Shown here in pieces: positions 23,977-31,540 of a stretch of 31,875 nucleotides of DNA. Both the position numbers and the translations under genes were made by a program. The stretch's first letter is position 1. Each line of letters starts with the position of its first letter. The notes beneath the pieces are model-generated. The model did no database searches and had not been told where the DNA came from. It saw nothing but the letters and a program-made list of their open reading frames with translations. The DNA comes from Nitrosarchaeum sp. (GTDB lineage Archaea > Thermoproteota > Nitrososphaeria > Nitrososphaerales > Nitrosopumilaceae). The stretch covers positions 1 to 31,875 of the forward strand of contig SICY01000002.1 in the NCBI GenBank assembly GCA_009697485.1, given 5' to 3'.

Positions 23977-25098
23977 ATGAATTCTGCAATACTAATTACA
24001 TATGATAAAGAAGATGCTGTGACTGAAGCTGTAGGATTATGTGATGCTGCAGGAATACAAGTCATACATACAATAAAACAACATTTTCTAAAGAAACCAA
24101 AATATGGAATTAGTGGAGGAGTTTTAGAGAAATTAGAAGAAATTGCAGAAAAACTCAAACCAGATGTTATTGTTTTTGATGAAATATTAAAGCCAAGTCA
24201 AAATTACAACTTAGCATCTGTATTACATAGAGAAATTTTAGATAGAGAAGCATTGATTCTAGAAATTTTTGAAAGTAGAGCATCCAGTGCTGAATCTAAA
24301 TTGCAAGTGAAGTTAGCCCAACTACGATATGAACTGGTCAGGGCTAAAGAAAAAGTACGTCTTTCTAGCATGGGAGAACAACCAGGGTTTATGGGAATAG
24401 GAAAATTTGAGATCGATGTTTACCATGATGATATCAAACATAGAATGCAATCTGTAAAATTAAAACTTGAAAAAGCTGGAAAACAAAGAGAGCTTCATCG
24501 ACAGGGAAGAAAAAGACTTGGGTTCAAGACTATATCTCTTGCAGGATATACTTCATCTGGAAAAACTACATTGTTTAATAAAATTACAGGAGAATCTAAA
24601 GAACAAAGCAAAAGCCTATTCACGACTCTCTCTACAACTACAAGAAGATTTTCCATTGATCATGAACCATTTTTAATTGCAGATACTGTTGGATTTATCA
24701 GTAAATTGCCTGCGTATATGATTGATGCATTCAAATCTACATTAGAGGAATTGATTCATACTGATGTCATAATAGTTGTAGTCGATATTAGTGATTCATT
24801 GTTTGATTTGAGAAAGAAATTTGCAAGCTGTATGCGAACTTTAAGTGAATTAAGAGTTGAGATGGATAGGATAATTTTTGCCTTAAATAAATCAGATTTA
24901 TTGACAACTAACGAAATTGAAGAAAAAATAGAGATTCTTAATTTAAAAGATTATAAAAAACGGATTGCAGTATCAGCTAAAACAGGATATAATGTTAATG
25001 AATTAAAAGATCTAATCAAAGATATTATTCAAAGTCAAAAATCACCAGAATTCAAAAAAGAGACTCTGAAGGAGTTTAACAATACGTATGGTAATTGA
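23977..25098 (+). CDS. hflX: HflX-type GTPase
   Basis: 373 residues. The N-terminal HflX domain (about 1-180) has GGVLEKLEEIAEKLKPDVIVFDE and a helical arm with RYELVRAKEKVRLSSMGEQPGFMGIG. The GTPase domain follows with G1 GYTSSGKTTLF (190-200), G3 DTVGFISKLP (236-245), G4 NKSDLL near 308 and G5 SAKTG near 337. HflX binds the large ribosomal subunit and splits or rescues stalled ribosomes; in archaea its role is less defined. The stop overlaps the start of trm56 by 11 bp, so the genes form one transcript with tfe downstream. Confidence 0.94.
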   Translation: MNSAILITYDKEDAVTEAVGLCDAAGIQVIHTIKQHFLKKPKYGISGGVLEKLEEIAEKLKPDVIVFDEILKPSQNYNLASVLHREILDREALILEIFESRASSAESKLQVKLAQLRYELVRAKEKVRLSSMGEQPGFMGIGKFEIDVYHDDIKHRMQSVKLKLEKAGKQRELHRQGRKRLGFKTISLAGYTSSGKTTLFNKITGESKEQSKSLFTTLSTTTRRFSIDHEPFLIADTVGFISKLPAYMIDAFKSTLEELIHTDVIIVVVDISDSLFDLRKKFASCMRTLSELRVEMDRIIFALNKSDLLTTNEIEEKIEILNLKDYKKRIAVSAKTGYNVNELKDLIKDIIQSQKSPEFKKETLKEFNNTYGN

Positions 25099-25618
25099 GG
25101 TTGTAAGGATTGGACAACGTCTTGTTAGAGATGATAGAGTAACTACACATGTAGCTCTAGTTGCAAGAGCTTTTGGTTGTGCTAAAATATTCATGACTGA
25201 AGTAAATCCAGAGATTAGAGATACTTTAGAAAAAATCAACAATACTTGGGGTGGAAATTTTATTGTAGAATTTATTGATAATTGGAAGTCAATTGTAAAA
25301 AAGAAAAAAGAAGAATACAAAATAGTCCATCTCACTATGTATGGAGAAAGCATCAATGATGTAGATGACCAACTTAGAAAAGAGGAAAATTTACTAATAG
25401 TAGTAGGTGCAGAAAAAGTACCTAGAGAAATCTATGAACTTGCGGATTACAACGTAGGAATAGGGAGTCAACCTCATTCAGAGATTAGTGCCTTAGCTAT
25501 ACTTCTTGATCGTATTCAAAAAGGAGAGCAATTTAGGAATAGTTTTCCAGGGGCTAAAAGAAAGATCATACCTACAAGAAAAGGTAAAAATGTCCTAGTA
25601 AGCGGAACAAGGGATTAA
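25088..25618 (+). CDS. trm56: tRNA (cytidine-56-2'-O)-methyltransferase
   Basis: 176 residues, archaeal aTrm56 of the SPOUT class. The start EVVRIGQRLVRDDRVTTHVALVARAFG is the family signature. The C-terminal trefoil-knot SAM site is in LLIVVGAEKVPREIYELADYNVGIGSQPHSEISALAILLDRI. It methylates C56 in the T-loop of tRNA. It overlaps hflX by 11 bp and is followed by tfe 26 bp downstream: a translation/transcription cluster. Confidence 0.95.
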   Translation: MVIEVVRIGQRLVRDDRVTTHVALVARAFGCAKIFMTEVNPEIRDTLEKINNTWGGNFIVEFIDNWKSIVKKKKEEYKIVHLTMYGESINDVDDQLRKEENLLIVVGAEKVPREIYELADYNVGIGSQPHSEISALAILLDRIQKGEQFRNSFPGAKRKIIPTRKGKNVLVSGTRD

Positions 25619-25644
25619 TAATAGAAAATCATTAGTGACTAGAG

Positions 25645-26160
25645 TTGGTAGACAAATACGAAGACCCTTTCGTTAGAATTGCATCCATGGTAGGAGGAGA
25701 CGAGTATCTTAAGGTTGCAAGATCACTTTTGAAGGCAGAAGATGCGACAGATGAGGAAATTGCAAGTTCTACGGGTTTGAGGATCAATATGGTTAGAAAA
25801 GTTTTGTATGATCTATTTGGAAAATCGCTCATCACTGGAATTAGAGTCAAAGATGAACGCAAAGGATGGTTTGTCTATAGATGGAGAACACGTAGGGAAG
25901 AAGTGGAACATTTCATAGAGAGTCAAAAAAAGAAAATCACAGAAAGATTACAACAAAGATTTGATTACGAAAATAATTCAGAGTTTTATCATTGTGGAAA
26001 TGAAGATTGCCACAGAGTTACATTTGAGGATGCATTGGAAGGAATGTTCAAGTGTCCATCATGTGGAAATGTATTGAATTTAAAAAAGAATGACAAATCA
26101 AAAAAGGCATACTCAAAAAAAATTGATGAAATTAAAAAAGATATGCAACAGACATTCTAG
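25645..26160 (+). CDS. tfe: Transcription factor E (TFE, TFIIE alpha homologue)
   Basis: 171 residues from a TTG start (25645). The N-terminal extended winged helix (about 10-95) includes LKAEDATDEEIASSTGLRINMVRKVLYDL. A C-terminal zinc ribbon holds Cys117, Cys122, Cys137 and Cys140 (CGNEDC ... CPSCG), then a basic helical tail. TFE helps open the promoter with TBP and TFB and contacts the RNA polymerase clamp. It is the third gene after hflX and trm56, 26 bp downstream. No ATG lies near, and the reading supports TTG. Confidence 0.95.
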   Translation: MVDKYEDPFVRIASMVGGDEYLKVARSLLKAEDATDEEIASSTGLRINMVRKVLYDLFGKSLITGIRVKDERKGWFVYRWRTRREEVEHFIESQKKKITERLQQRFDYENNSEFYHCGNEDCHRVTFEDALEGMFKCPSCGNVLNLKKNDKSKKAYSKKIDEIKKDMQQTF

Positions 26161-26227
26161 TATTACATACTATTTAGAAAAAAGACCAATTCAGAATGAG
26201 TGTATGAAGAATTTACTCATATTATCA

Positions 26228-26241
26228 TTAAATTATATACA
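26228..26241 (+). promoter_or_regulatory. Probable promoter of the aldehyde dehydrogenase gene
   Basis: A TATA-like stretch (taaattatatacaa) lies about 70-80 bp before the apparent GTG at 26306, giving a short leader that contains an AGGAG at 26294-26298. An inverted repeat ATGAGT / ACTCAT with a 13-base spacer (26196-26220) precedes it. Confidence 0.35.
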
Positions 26242-26376
26242 AAAATACTCTCATAGTATCTAAAAATTTGAGAAAGAGGTCTACTAAATTAAATAGGAGA
26301 ATTTGGTGAAAAAATTCTGAATCAAATAACGACAACAAATCCAGCAACCGGTGAAGAAATTGCAAAATATACACCA

Positions 26377-27708
26377 ATGGATAAAGAGCAAGTATTCCAG
26401 TTAGTTGGAAAGGCAAGAAGAGCTTTTCCAGAATGGAAAAAAGATTATGAAAAACGTAGGAGTTACATCTACAATTTAGTTGAATATTTAAAAAAGAACA
26501 AAATGGAATTAGCAAAAGTTGAAACCTCTGAAATGGGAAAGACAATCAAAGAGTCAATTGGTGAAGTTGAAAAATGTGCATGGGCATTGGAGTTTTATGC
26601 AGATCATGGAGACAGTTTTCTTGCTGATGAAGTATTAAACACAGACGCAAGAAAAAGTTTTCTTACTTTTGAACCACTTGGGGTAATTGGTTCAATTATG
26701 CCATGGAATTTTCCCTATTGGCAAGCTCTAAGATTTGCTGCACCATGTTTAATGGCAGGCAATGTCATAGTAATGAAACCATCTAGAGTGACTATGCAAT
26801 CAGGTATTGAGATTGAAAAAGCATTTACTGAATCAGGTATGCCAGATGGAATATTTCAGACAGTAATAGGAAGTGTAGAATCTGCCAATCATCTTATAGA
26901 TTCTGATGTTAATGCGGTGACATTTACAGGCAGTACAGATGCAGGTGCTAAGGTAGGTCAAAGAGCTGCAATGAATTTAAAGAAATGCGTTTTGGAGCTT
27001 GGAGGAAGTGATCCATTTATCGTATTAGATGATGCAATTATTGAAAAAGCTGCAGAAGGAGCAGTTAAAGGTAGATTCATCAACTGTGGTCAAAGTTGTG
27101 TCGCATCCAAAAGATTCTTTGTTGGTAAAAATATTGCTAAAGATTTTATTGAATTATTTATAAAAAAAGCATCTCAATTAAAAGTTGGAGATCCTACCTT
27201 AATTGAAACTGATATAGGGCCTTTATCAAGCAAGGGTAGTTTAGAAACTATTTCAGGAATTGTAAGAGATGCAAAAGAGAAGGGTGCTGAAATTCTTTTA
27301 GGTGGCTCAGAAATTGAGGGAAGGGGTTACTTCTATCAGCCCACAATTCTTACAAATGTTAAACCAAATATGAGAATTGCAAAAGAAGAGACATTCGGTC
27401 CAGTTGCCCCTATAACAATAGTTGAAAATGAAAGTGAAGCTGTAAGACTAGCAAACGATACGGAATTTGGATTAGGAGCAAGTATTTGGACTAAAGATCT
27501 AGCAAAAGCTGAAAAAATGTCGAGGCGAATAGAATCTGGAATAGTTAGTGTCAATAATGTGGTAATCTCAGATCCAAGAATTCCATTTGGAGGAATAAAA
27601 CATAGTGGATTTGGAAGAGAATTATCAAGATACGGAATTCTTGAATTTGTGAACATTAAATCAGTTAGATTCTATGACAATCTAAGCCACCATCATTACG
27701 TGGAATGA
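26377..27708 (+). CDS. NAD(P)-dependent aldehyde dehydrogenase, succinate-semialdehyde dehydrogenase-like
   Basis: 443 residues from ATG 26377, but the frame is open about 20 codons upstream and reads ILNQITTTNPATGEEIAKYTP, the usual N-terminus of this family, so this ATG is internal. Catalytic features are intact: Asn111 in MPWNFPYW, KPS (134-136), GST (185-187), Glu207 in LELGG, nucleophile Cys241 in GQSCVASKR, and the late ETFGPV and PFGGIKHSGFGRE motifs. It oxidises an aldehyde, most like succinate semialdehyde, to the acid. In a carbon-fixing thaumarchaeon, a role around 4-hydroxybutyrate metabolism is conceivable but unproven. The upstream start is discussed as a finding. Confidence 0.9.
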   Translation: MDKEQVFQLVGKARRAFPEWKKDYEKRRSYIYNLVEYLKKNKMELAKVETSEMGKTIKESIGEVEKCAWALEFYADHGDSFLADEVLNTDARKSFLTFEPLGVIGSIMPWNFPYWQALRFAAPCLMAGNVIVMKPSRVTMQSGIEIEKAFTESGMPDGIFQTVIGSVESANHLIDSDVNAVTFTGSTDAGAKVGQRAAMNLKKCVLELGGSDPFIVLDDAIIEKAAEGAVKGRFINCGQSCVASKRFFVGKNIAKDFIELFIKKASQLKVGDPTLIETDIGPLSSKGSLETISGIVRDAKEKGAEILLGGSEIEGRGYFYQPTILTNVKPNMRIAKEETFGPVAPITIVENESEAVRLANDTEFGLGASIWTKDLAKAEKMSRRIESGIVSVNNVVISDPRIPFGGIKHSGFGRELSRYGILEFVNIKSVRFYDNLSHHHYVE

Positions 27709-27740
27709 GTTCTCTCAATTATGAGAATTAGAGGTTATCC

Positions 27741-28010
27741 TTAGTTTTCTTCATCATCGTCATAATCACATTCTTCCAACTCAACATGAGTTGGACTTCC
27801 GCTCTCATTAAAGTGAATTTCAATACATATGTCAGATGCCAAAGTTGAGGCTAAAGTTTCAGCTAGTTCCTTAGGAAAATTATCTAATAGATTAGAATTT
27901 GAGGAATATTTGTATTCAGTAAGTTCATCGTCGTGATAGAAATCTAGCTCAATATCCCCATTGGCATATTTTCTGACTCCAACCACTTGACCAAATATAC
28001 TGTAAGACAA
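27741..28010 (-). CDS. Small acidic unknown protein
   Basis: 89 residues, strongly acidic. The N-terminal half is beta-type (SIFGQVVGVRKYANGDIELDFYHDDELTEYKY), then a helix, and a C-terminal tail of Asp/Glu (ECDYDDDEEN). Stop-to-start spacing to the upstream hemerythrin-like gene is only 2 bp, so they are coupled. No family recognised; it may bind a basic partner or metal (inference). Confidence 0.7.
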   Translation of the reverse strand: MSYSIFGQVVGVRKYANGDIELDFYHDDELTEYKYSSNSNLLDNFPKELAETLASTLASDICIEIHFNESGSPTHVELEECDYDDDEEN

Positions 28011-28012
28011 AT

Positions 28013-28570
28013 TTAATTTCTGTGTTGAGAAACATCTCGGATTAGGGTTTCAGCTAATTGTTCATAATGTTCTCTGGTTTTTCCAGTTTCTTTTAATTTT
28101 AATTCCTCAATATCATTTAGTTCTTTATCAATCTTTTTTGAAACATATTGCAAATGTGCTTCAGCCATCATAAACAATTTATTATTTTCTTTCCATAGAT
28201 GTTCTGTTATATGTTCTACATATTGTTGCATGTCACTAATCAATTTTGTAGAATTACCAGATGAAATGTAATCCTTAGCAGAATTTTCCATTTCTTTTCC
28301 AATTTCTCTTGAACGTTCGTGATCTATTAACATCATTGCTATTGGACCCATATTACGTGGCATACCTGCTTGTTCTAATGCAGGAAATAGTGAATTCTCT
28401 TCTTTACTATGATGACAAACGTCAGTGAAATTTTTTGAAAAATCAATAACAGGCAATAATATAGATTCAGGAATTTGTTTACCGTCATTTAGAAGTTGAA
28501 TTGTAGATTCCATTGCTTTGATGACTTTTTCTATTAGATCATGATCTCGCCTTAAAGATGCAGTTGACAT
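28013..28570 (-). CDS. Hemerythrin-like HHE domain protein
   Basis: 185 residues. The hemerythrin four-helix bundle ligands are visible: His10 (LRRDHDLIE), His53/His54 with Glu57/Glu58 (CHHSKEEN), His84 with Glu85 (LIDHERS), and His120/His124 with Glu128 (EHITEHLWKEN). These bind a di-iron centre in oxygen, nitric oxide or iron sensing. A helical C-terminal extension (140-185) is extra to the core. A TATA-like gatatagatatt lies just upstream on the minus strand. The 10-bp palindrome at 28645-28665 lies about 75 bp before its start and could be a regulatory site. Confidence 0.9.
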   Translation of the reverse strand: MSTASLRRDHDLIEKVIKAMESTIQLLNDGKQIPESILLPVIDFSKNFTDVCHHSKEENSLFPALEQAGMPRNMGPIAMMLIDHERSREIGKEMENSAKDYISSGNSTKLISDMQQYVEHITEHLWKENNKLFMMAEAHLQYVSKKIDKELNDIEELKLKETGKTREHYEQLAETLIRDVSQHRN

Positions 28571-28644
28571 GACATTTACAAATGAAATCCAATATCTATA
28601 TCTTATTCAAATTTTTAGATAAATAATTAAAAGATAGGAAATTA

Positions 28645-28665
28645 GTTAACGAGTTACTCGTTAAC
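28645..28665. promoter_or_regulatory. Perfect 21-bp palindrome (10-bp arms)
   Basis: GTTAACGAGT-T-ACTCGTTAAC. It lies between the end of the lysine-rich gene and the start of the hemerythrin-like gene, both on the minus strand. A one-base centre is too tight for an RNA hairpin loop of full stem length, which fits a dimeric-protein operator better than a terminator; either is possible. Confidence 0.5.
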
Positions 28666-28675
28666 AATTTTGTGT

Positions 28676-28927
28676 CTAACGATTAGAAAGGCTTTGTGAT
28701 TTAATAAATGCCCAAATCTTTTTTGTCATTTCACTTGGTGCAATAGGTTTGTTACCAAAAACTTGTTCTACAGTTTCTTGACGACCTGCAAAATTAATTG
28801 CATAACCACCAAATGCTGGTTTTCCAGATTTTGATTTGCTTGATGATTTTGCTTTAGTCTTTGATTTTTTACTAGTGCTTTTAGTTGTAGTTTTCTTTTT
28901 TGTTGTAGCTTTCTTTTTTGCTGCCAA
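28676..28927 (-). CDS. Lysine-rich protein with SWIB-like C-terminal part
   Basis: 83 residues. The first 38 residues are almost only Lys, Thr, Ser and Ala, a histone H1-like DNA-binding tail. The C-terminal part ETVEQVFGNKPIAPSEMTKKIWAFIKSQSLSNR resembles the first half of a SWIB domain (pattern lsrsevvkklWeYIkehnLqd), but the second half of that domain is missing. It is probably a chromatin-associated small protein (inference). Its promoter lies in the 33-bp gap before the ATG, partly in the 3' end of the reductase gene (TTATTATACTT on the minus strand). Confidence 0.7.
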   Translation of the reverse strand: MAAKKKATTKKKTTTKSTSKKSKTKAKSSSKSKSGKPAFGGYAINFAGRQETVEQVFGNKPIAPSEMTKKIWAFIKSQSLSNR

Positions 28928-28960
28928 TTTCTTGTTATATTTTGAATTAAGTATAATAAC

Positions 28961-29617
28961 TTACACTTTTGTATAATGTAAAACAAGGTAATTTTCGAGC
29001 CTTTTTATTGTATTTAATCGAAGTCTTGGCGATTTTATGATTTTATCAAAACCTCGTCCCTGAACAAATGTTATTGCATCAATGCCTCCAATAATAAATG
29101 GAGCAATAGTTATCAAAATTTCATCAAACAAATTATTTTGGATAAATTGCCAGTTAATGGTTCCACCACCTTCGACCAGAACTGTATTAATTTTTCTTTT
29201 ACTTAGATTATTCATTAAGGATTTTATGTTAACTGAATTTTCACCAGTCATGATTATTTCAACGGGAAATCTTTTTAATTTTTGTAAATTTACTTTACTG
29301 ATTCTTTTAGAAACTACAATAATAGTTGGAACTTTATTACATGTTTGTAAAATTTTTGAATTAACAGATATTGTTCCTTGAGAATCTAAGATTATTCTTG
29401 TAGGATTTTTCCCTTTTACATGTCGTACAGTAAGTAATGGATCATCCCTATGTATTGTATTTTTTCCTACGAGTATTGCATCAACTTTTGATCGAAGTTT
29501 ATGGAGTCTAATTTTATCTTTTTTAGAAGATAGTTTTGAATCACCTAAACGTGTAGCAATTTTTCCATCTATTGAAATTGCGGCACTTAGAATTACATGT
29601 GGTCTAGATTTTTCCAT
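28961..29617 (-). CDS. 2,5-diamino-6-ribosylamino-4(3H)-pyrimidinone 5'-phosphate reductase
   Basis: 218 residues, the stand-alone RibD C-terminal (RIB7/ArfC) reductase of archaea and fungi. Signatures: RPHVILSAAISIDGKIATR (start), RSKVDAILVGKNTIHRDDPLLTVR (about 42-65), and TVLVEGGGTINWQFI (about 144-158), the NADPH and substrate sites. It reduces the ribosyl side chain after the ring-opening and deformylation steps. It is last in a minus-strand operon with ribH, arfA and an amidohydrolase, overlapping the amidohydrolase by 14 bp. Confidence 0.92.
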   Translation of the reverse strand: MEKSRPHVILSAAISIDGKIATRLGDSKLSSKKDKIRLHKLRSKVDAILVGKNTIHRDDPLLTVRHVKGKNPTRIILDSQGTISVNSKILQTCNKVPTIIVVSKRISKVNLQKLKRFPVEIIMTGENSVNIKSLMNNLSKRKINTVLVEGGGTINWQFIQNNLFDEILITIAPFIIGGIDAITFVQGRGFDKIIKSPRLRLNTIKRLENYLVLHYTKV

Positions 29618-30794
29618 GTACTATTTTACCTCCAATCATCACAGCTCGAATTGTAGATTCAGATGCTCTATGTACAATAGATGCATGTGGATTATGCATT
29701 GGTTCTAAATCCAATGCATGTTTATCTATGAAAATGCAATCTGCAAATTTACCATTTTCAATTACTCCAATATCTTTTCTCAAAATTTTTCCACCGTTCA
29801 CAGTTGCCATTTTTAGAATTTCTTTTGGGTTGATTCTTTTCTTGTGAATACCCATAGTTACTTTCCACAAATAATCCATTTCTCTAAACATATCTGGAGA
29901 ATTTATCATTACATTATCAGTACCTAATGCTATTGTACAACCAGCTTTTTTCATCAATTCAATGTCAGGAATTCCTTCAGCAAGTGCAGCGTTTGCTCTA
30001 GGACAAATCACAATTCCATGGGTTCTTTTTGTTGCAGCATGTATATCACCTGGTGAAGCGTGAGTCATGTGTACTAGAAAATGAGGTTTTAGATTCAATG
30101 CACGTATAGTTTCAGATTTTCCAGTAATTTTCTTTGATATAGAAACACTTTGTTTTGTCTCAGATGAATGAATGGCTCGAATTTTAGGGGTACCAGAATA
30201 ATAATTTAGTACAGAAGAACTGTTTTCATTTGCTCCACTTATTCCAATACCATCACATTTCTTTAGTAATTCCGTTAGTTCATCCATTTTATGTCTAGGT
30301 AAAGGAATATTTTTTTTAATTTCAATTGGTCCTTGATAGAATTCTAGTCTTCCAAGAATAAATGAACGCAGTGGTAATTCAGACAGAACTTGTTTTAGTA
30401 GTAAAACTCCTTCAATTCCACCCTCTCTAAAATCGACAAAAGTTGTAATTCCTTTATTTAACATGGAATGACAAGAATTTTTCATAAAACTTGCAAGATA
30501 GTTTTTATTGGTATTTTTTAGAATTATTGGTTTAGCACCAGAAACAGGATGAATTCGTTTGTCAACTGAACTGTTCAGTGTAACATCTTTTGCAATAGAA
30601 TCACCTATGTGTGTATGACAATTTACAAATCCCGGAATTAATAATAATCCTTCACAGTCTATTGATTCTTCTTTTGCACTAGCTCCTAGATTGGGTTGGA
30701 TTCGTTTAAATCTTTGATCTTGAATCTTTATGTTAGTATTTGAAATAAAATCTAACTCTTTACCTAATAGAATACTTGCATTTTTAATTAGCAT
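29604..30794 (-). CDS. Amidohydrolase in the riboflavin operon, ATZ/TRZ deaminase type
   Basis: 396 residues, metal-dependent amidohydrolase. Metal ligands: His60 and His62 in GFVNCHTHIGDS, the His of AIHSSET near 205, the His of MTHASPGD near 235, and the Asp of ALGTDN near 292. The C-terminal beta-sandwich part GKFADCIFIDKHAL is typical of cytosine/guanine/SAH-deaminase relatives. It overlaps arfA by 7 bp upstream and the reductase by 14 bp downstream, so it is embedded in the riboflavin operon. Its reaction is unknown; the deformylase step of archaeal riboflavin synthesis is a candidate (see findings), as is an unrelated deaminase. Confidence 0.85.
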   Translation of the reverse strand: MLIKNASILLGKELDFISNTNIKIQDQRFKRIQPNLGASAKEESIDCEGLLLIPGFVNCHTHIGDSIAKDVTLNSSVDKRIHPVSGAKPIILKNTNKNYLASFMKNSCHSMLNKGITTFVDFREGGIEGVLLLKQVLSELPLRSFILGRLEFYQGPIEIKKNIPLPRHKMDELTELLKKCDGIGISGANENSSSVLNYYSGTPKIRAIHSSETKQSVSISKKITGKSETIRALNLKPHFLVHMTHASPGDIHAATKRTHGIVICPRANAALAEGIPDIELMKKAGCTIALGTDNVMINSPDMFREMDYLWKVTMGIHKKRINPKEILKMATVNGGKILRKDIGVIENGKFADCIFIDKHALDLEPMHNPHASIVHRASESTIRAVMIGGKIVHGKI

Positions 30795-31540
30795 GATAAT
30801 TCATAAACATTAGGTTTTTCTTTTCCTGAATCTCTAATTTCTCTTATTATATCAAGAGATTTAGTCGCAAGTTTTACAGCCTCTCTAGCAGTTTTTGCGT
30901 TACCTATTCCACAATTCAAAGTAATATTATCTTCTTTTTCAATTAATTTAATGAAATCATTTACAGAGTTTTTAGCATCATCGTTTGCAACGACCATAAA
31001 ATTATCTCCACCCATAAAAAATGCAAGAGAATTTTTTGTTAAAAAGAATTTTGACATTTTTGCATATAAATCAAAAATTGTTGTAGTAATCTCATATGGA
31101 GAATTTAATTTTCGCCTAGAAGTAAGATTGTCTACATCAAAGTGCATTATTGAAACTTTTTGTTCAGACTTGCCATTAATAAAACCAAAAATAGCATGTT
31201 CTTTGCTTAGAAAAGTCTCATTTTTTTTTCCTTCATATGCTTTGAGATTTGCTTCAAATGGAGAATCAGCATAACCTATTGACATAGATAGTTTGACATC
31301 AAAAGATTTTTCAAGATTTTTTTGAATTTCTATATGATCCTCTAAGATCAATCCATTAGAAACTACAAAAAATTCATCGGCTCTATTTAAGAAAACAAGA
31401 CAATTTTTTTCTGAGAATAATTTTTGAATCTCTTTGTATAGTGATGCTTGAAGCATTTGAAGTGCATGCTCTCTATCACTACCTAGGGTTAGAGTCCAAG
31501 GCCCATAGCCATTTATTTTCAATATGCTAAGTTGAATCAT
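30788..31540 (-). CDS. arfA: GTP cyclohydrolase III
   Basis: 250 residues, normal for archaeal GCH III (ArfA). Signatures: the N-terminal IQLSILKINGYGPWTLTLGSDREH (1-25), NRADEFFVVSNG near 52, SIGYADSPFEAN near 87, and the second palm-domain copy with MHFDVDNLTSRRK and FFMGGDNFMVVA near 180, which looks like a degenerate GGDEF-type cyclase fold. It opens GTP but leaves the formyl group on, making the FAPy intermediate. That intermediate needs a separate deformylase. It overlaps ribH by 4 bp and the amidohydrolase by 7 bp. Confidence 0.95.
   Translation of the reverse strand: MIQLSILKINGYGPWTLTLGSDREHALQMLQASLYKEIQKLFSEKNCLVFLNRADEFFVVSNGLILEDHIEIQKNLEKSFDVKLSMSIGYADSPFEANLKAYEGKKNETFLSKEHAIFGFINGKSEQKVSIMHFDVDNLTSRRKLNSPYEITTTIFDLYAKMSKFFLTKNSLAFFMGGDNFMVVANDDAKNSVNDFIKLIEKEDNITLNCGIGNAKTAREAVKLATKSLDIIREIRDSGKEKPNVYELSC

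Noticed and set aside
28768..28986. A minus-strand frame with a Lys/Gln-rich product overlapping the lysine-rich gene.
   Set aside because: It is the shifted reading of the Lys/Thr codon repeats; the other frame has the SWIB-like end and a better start.
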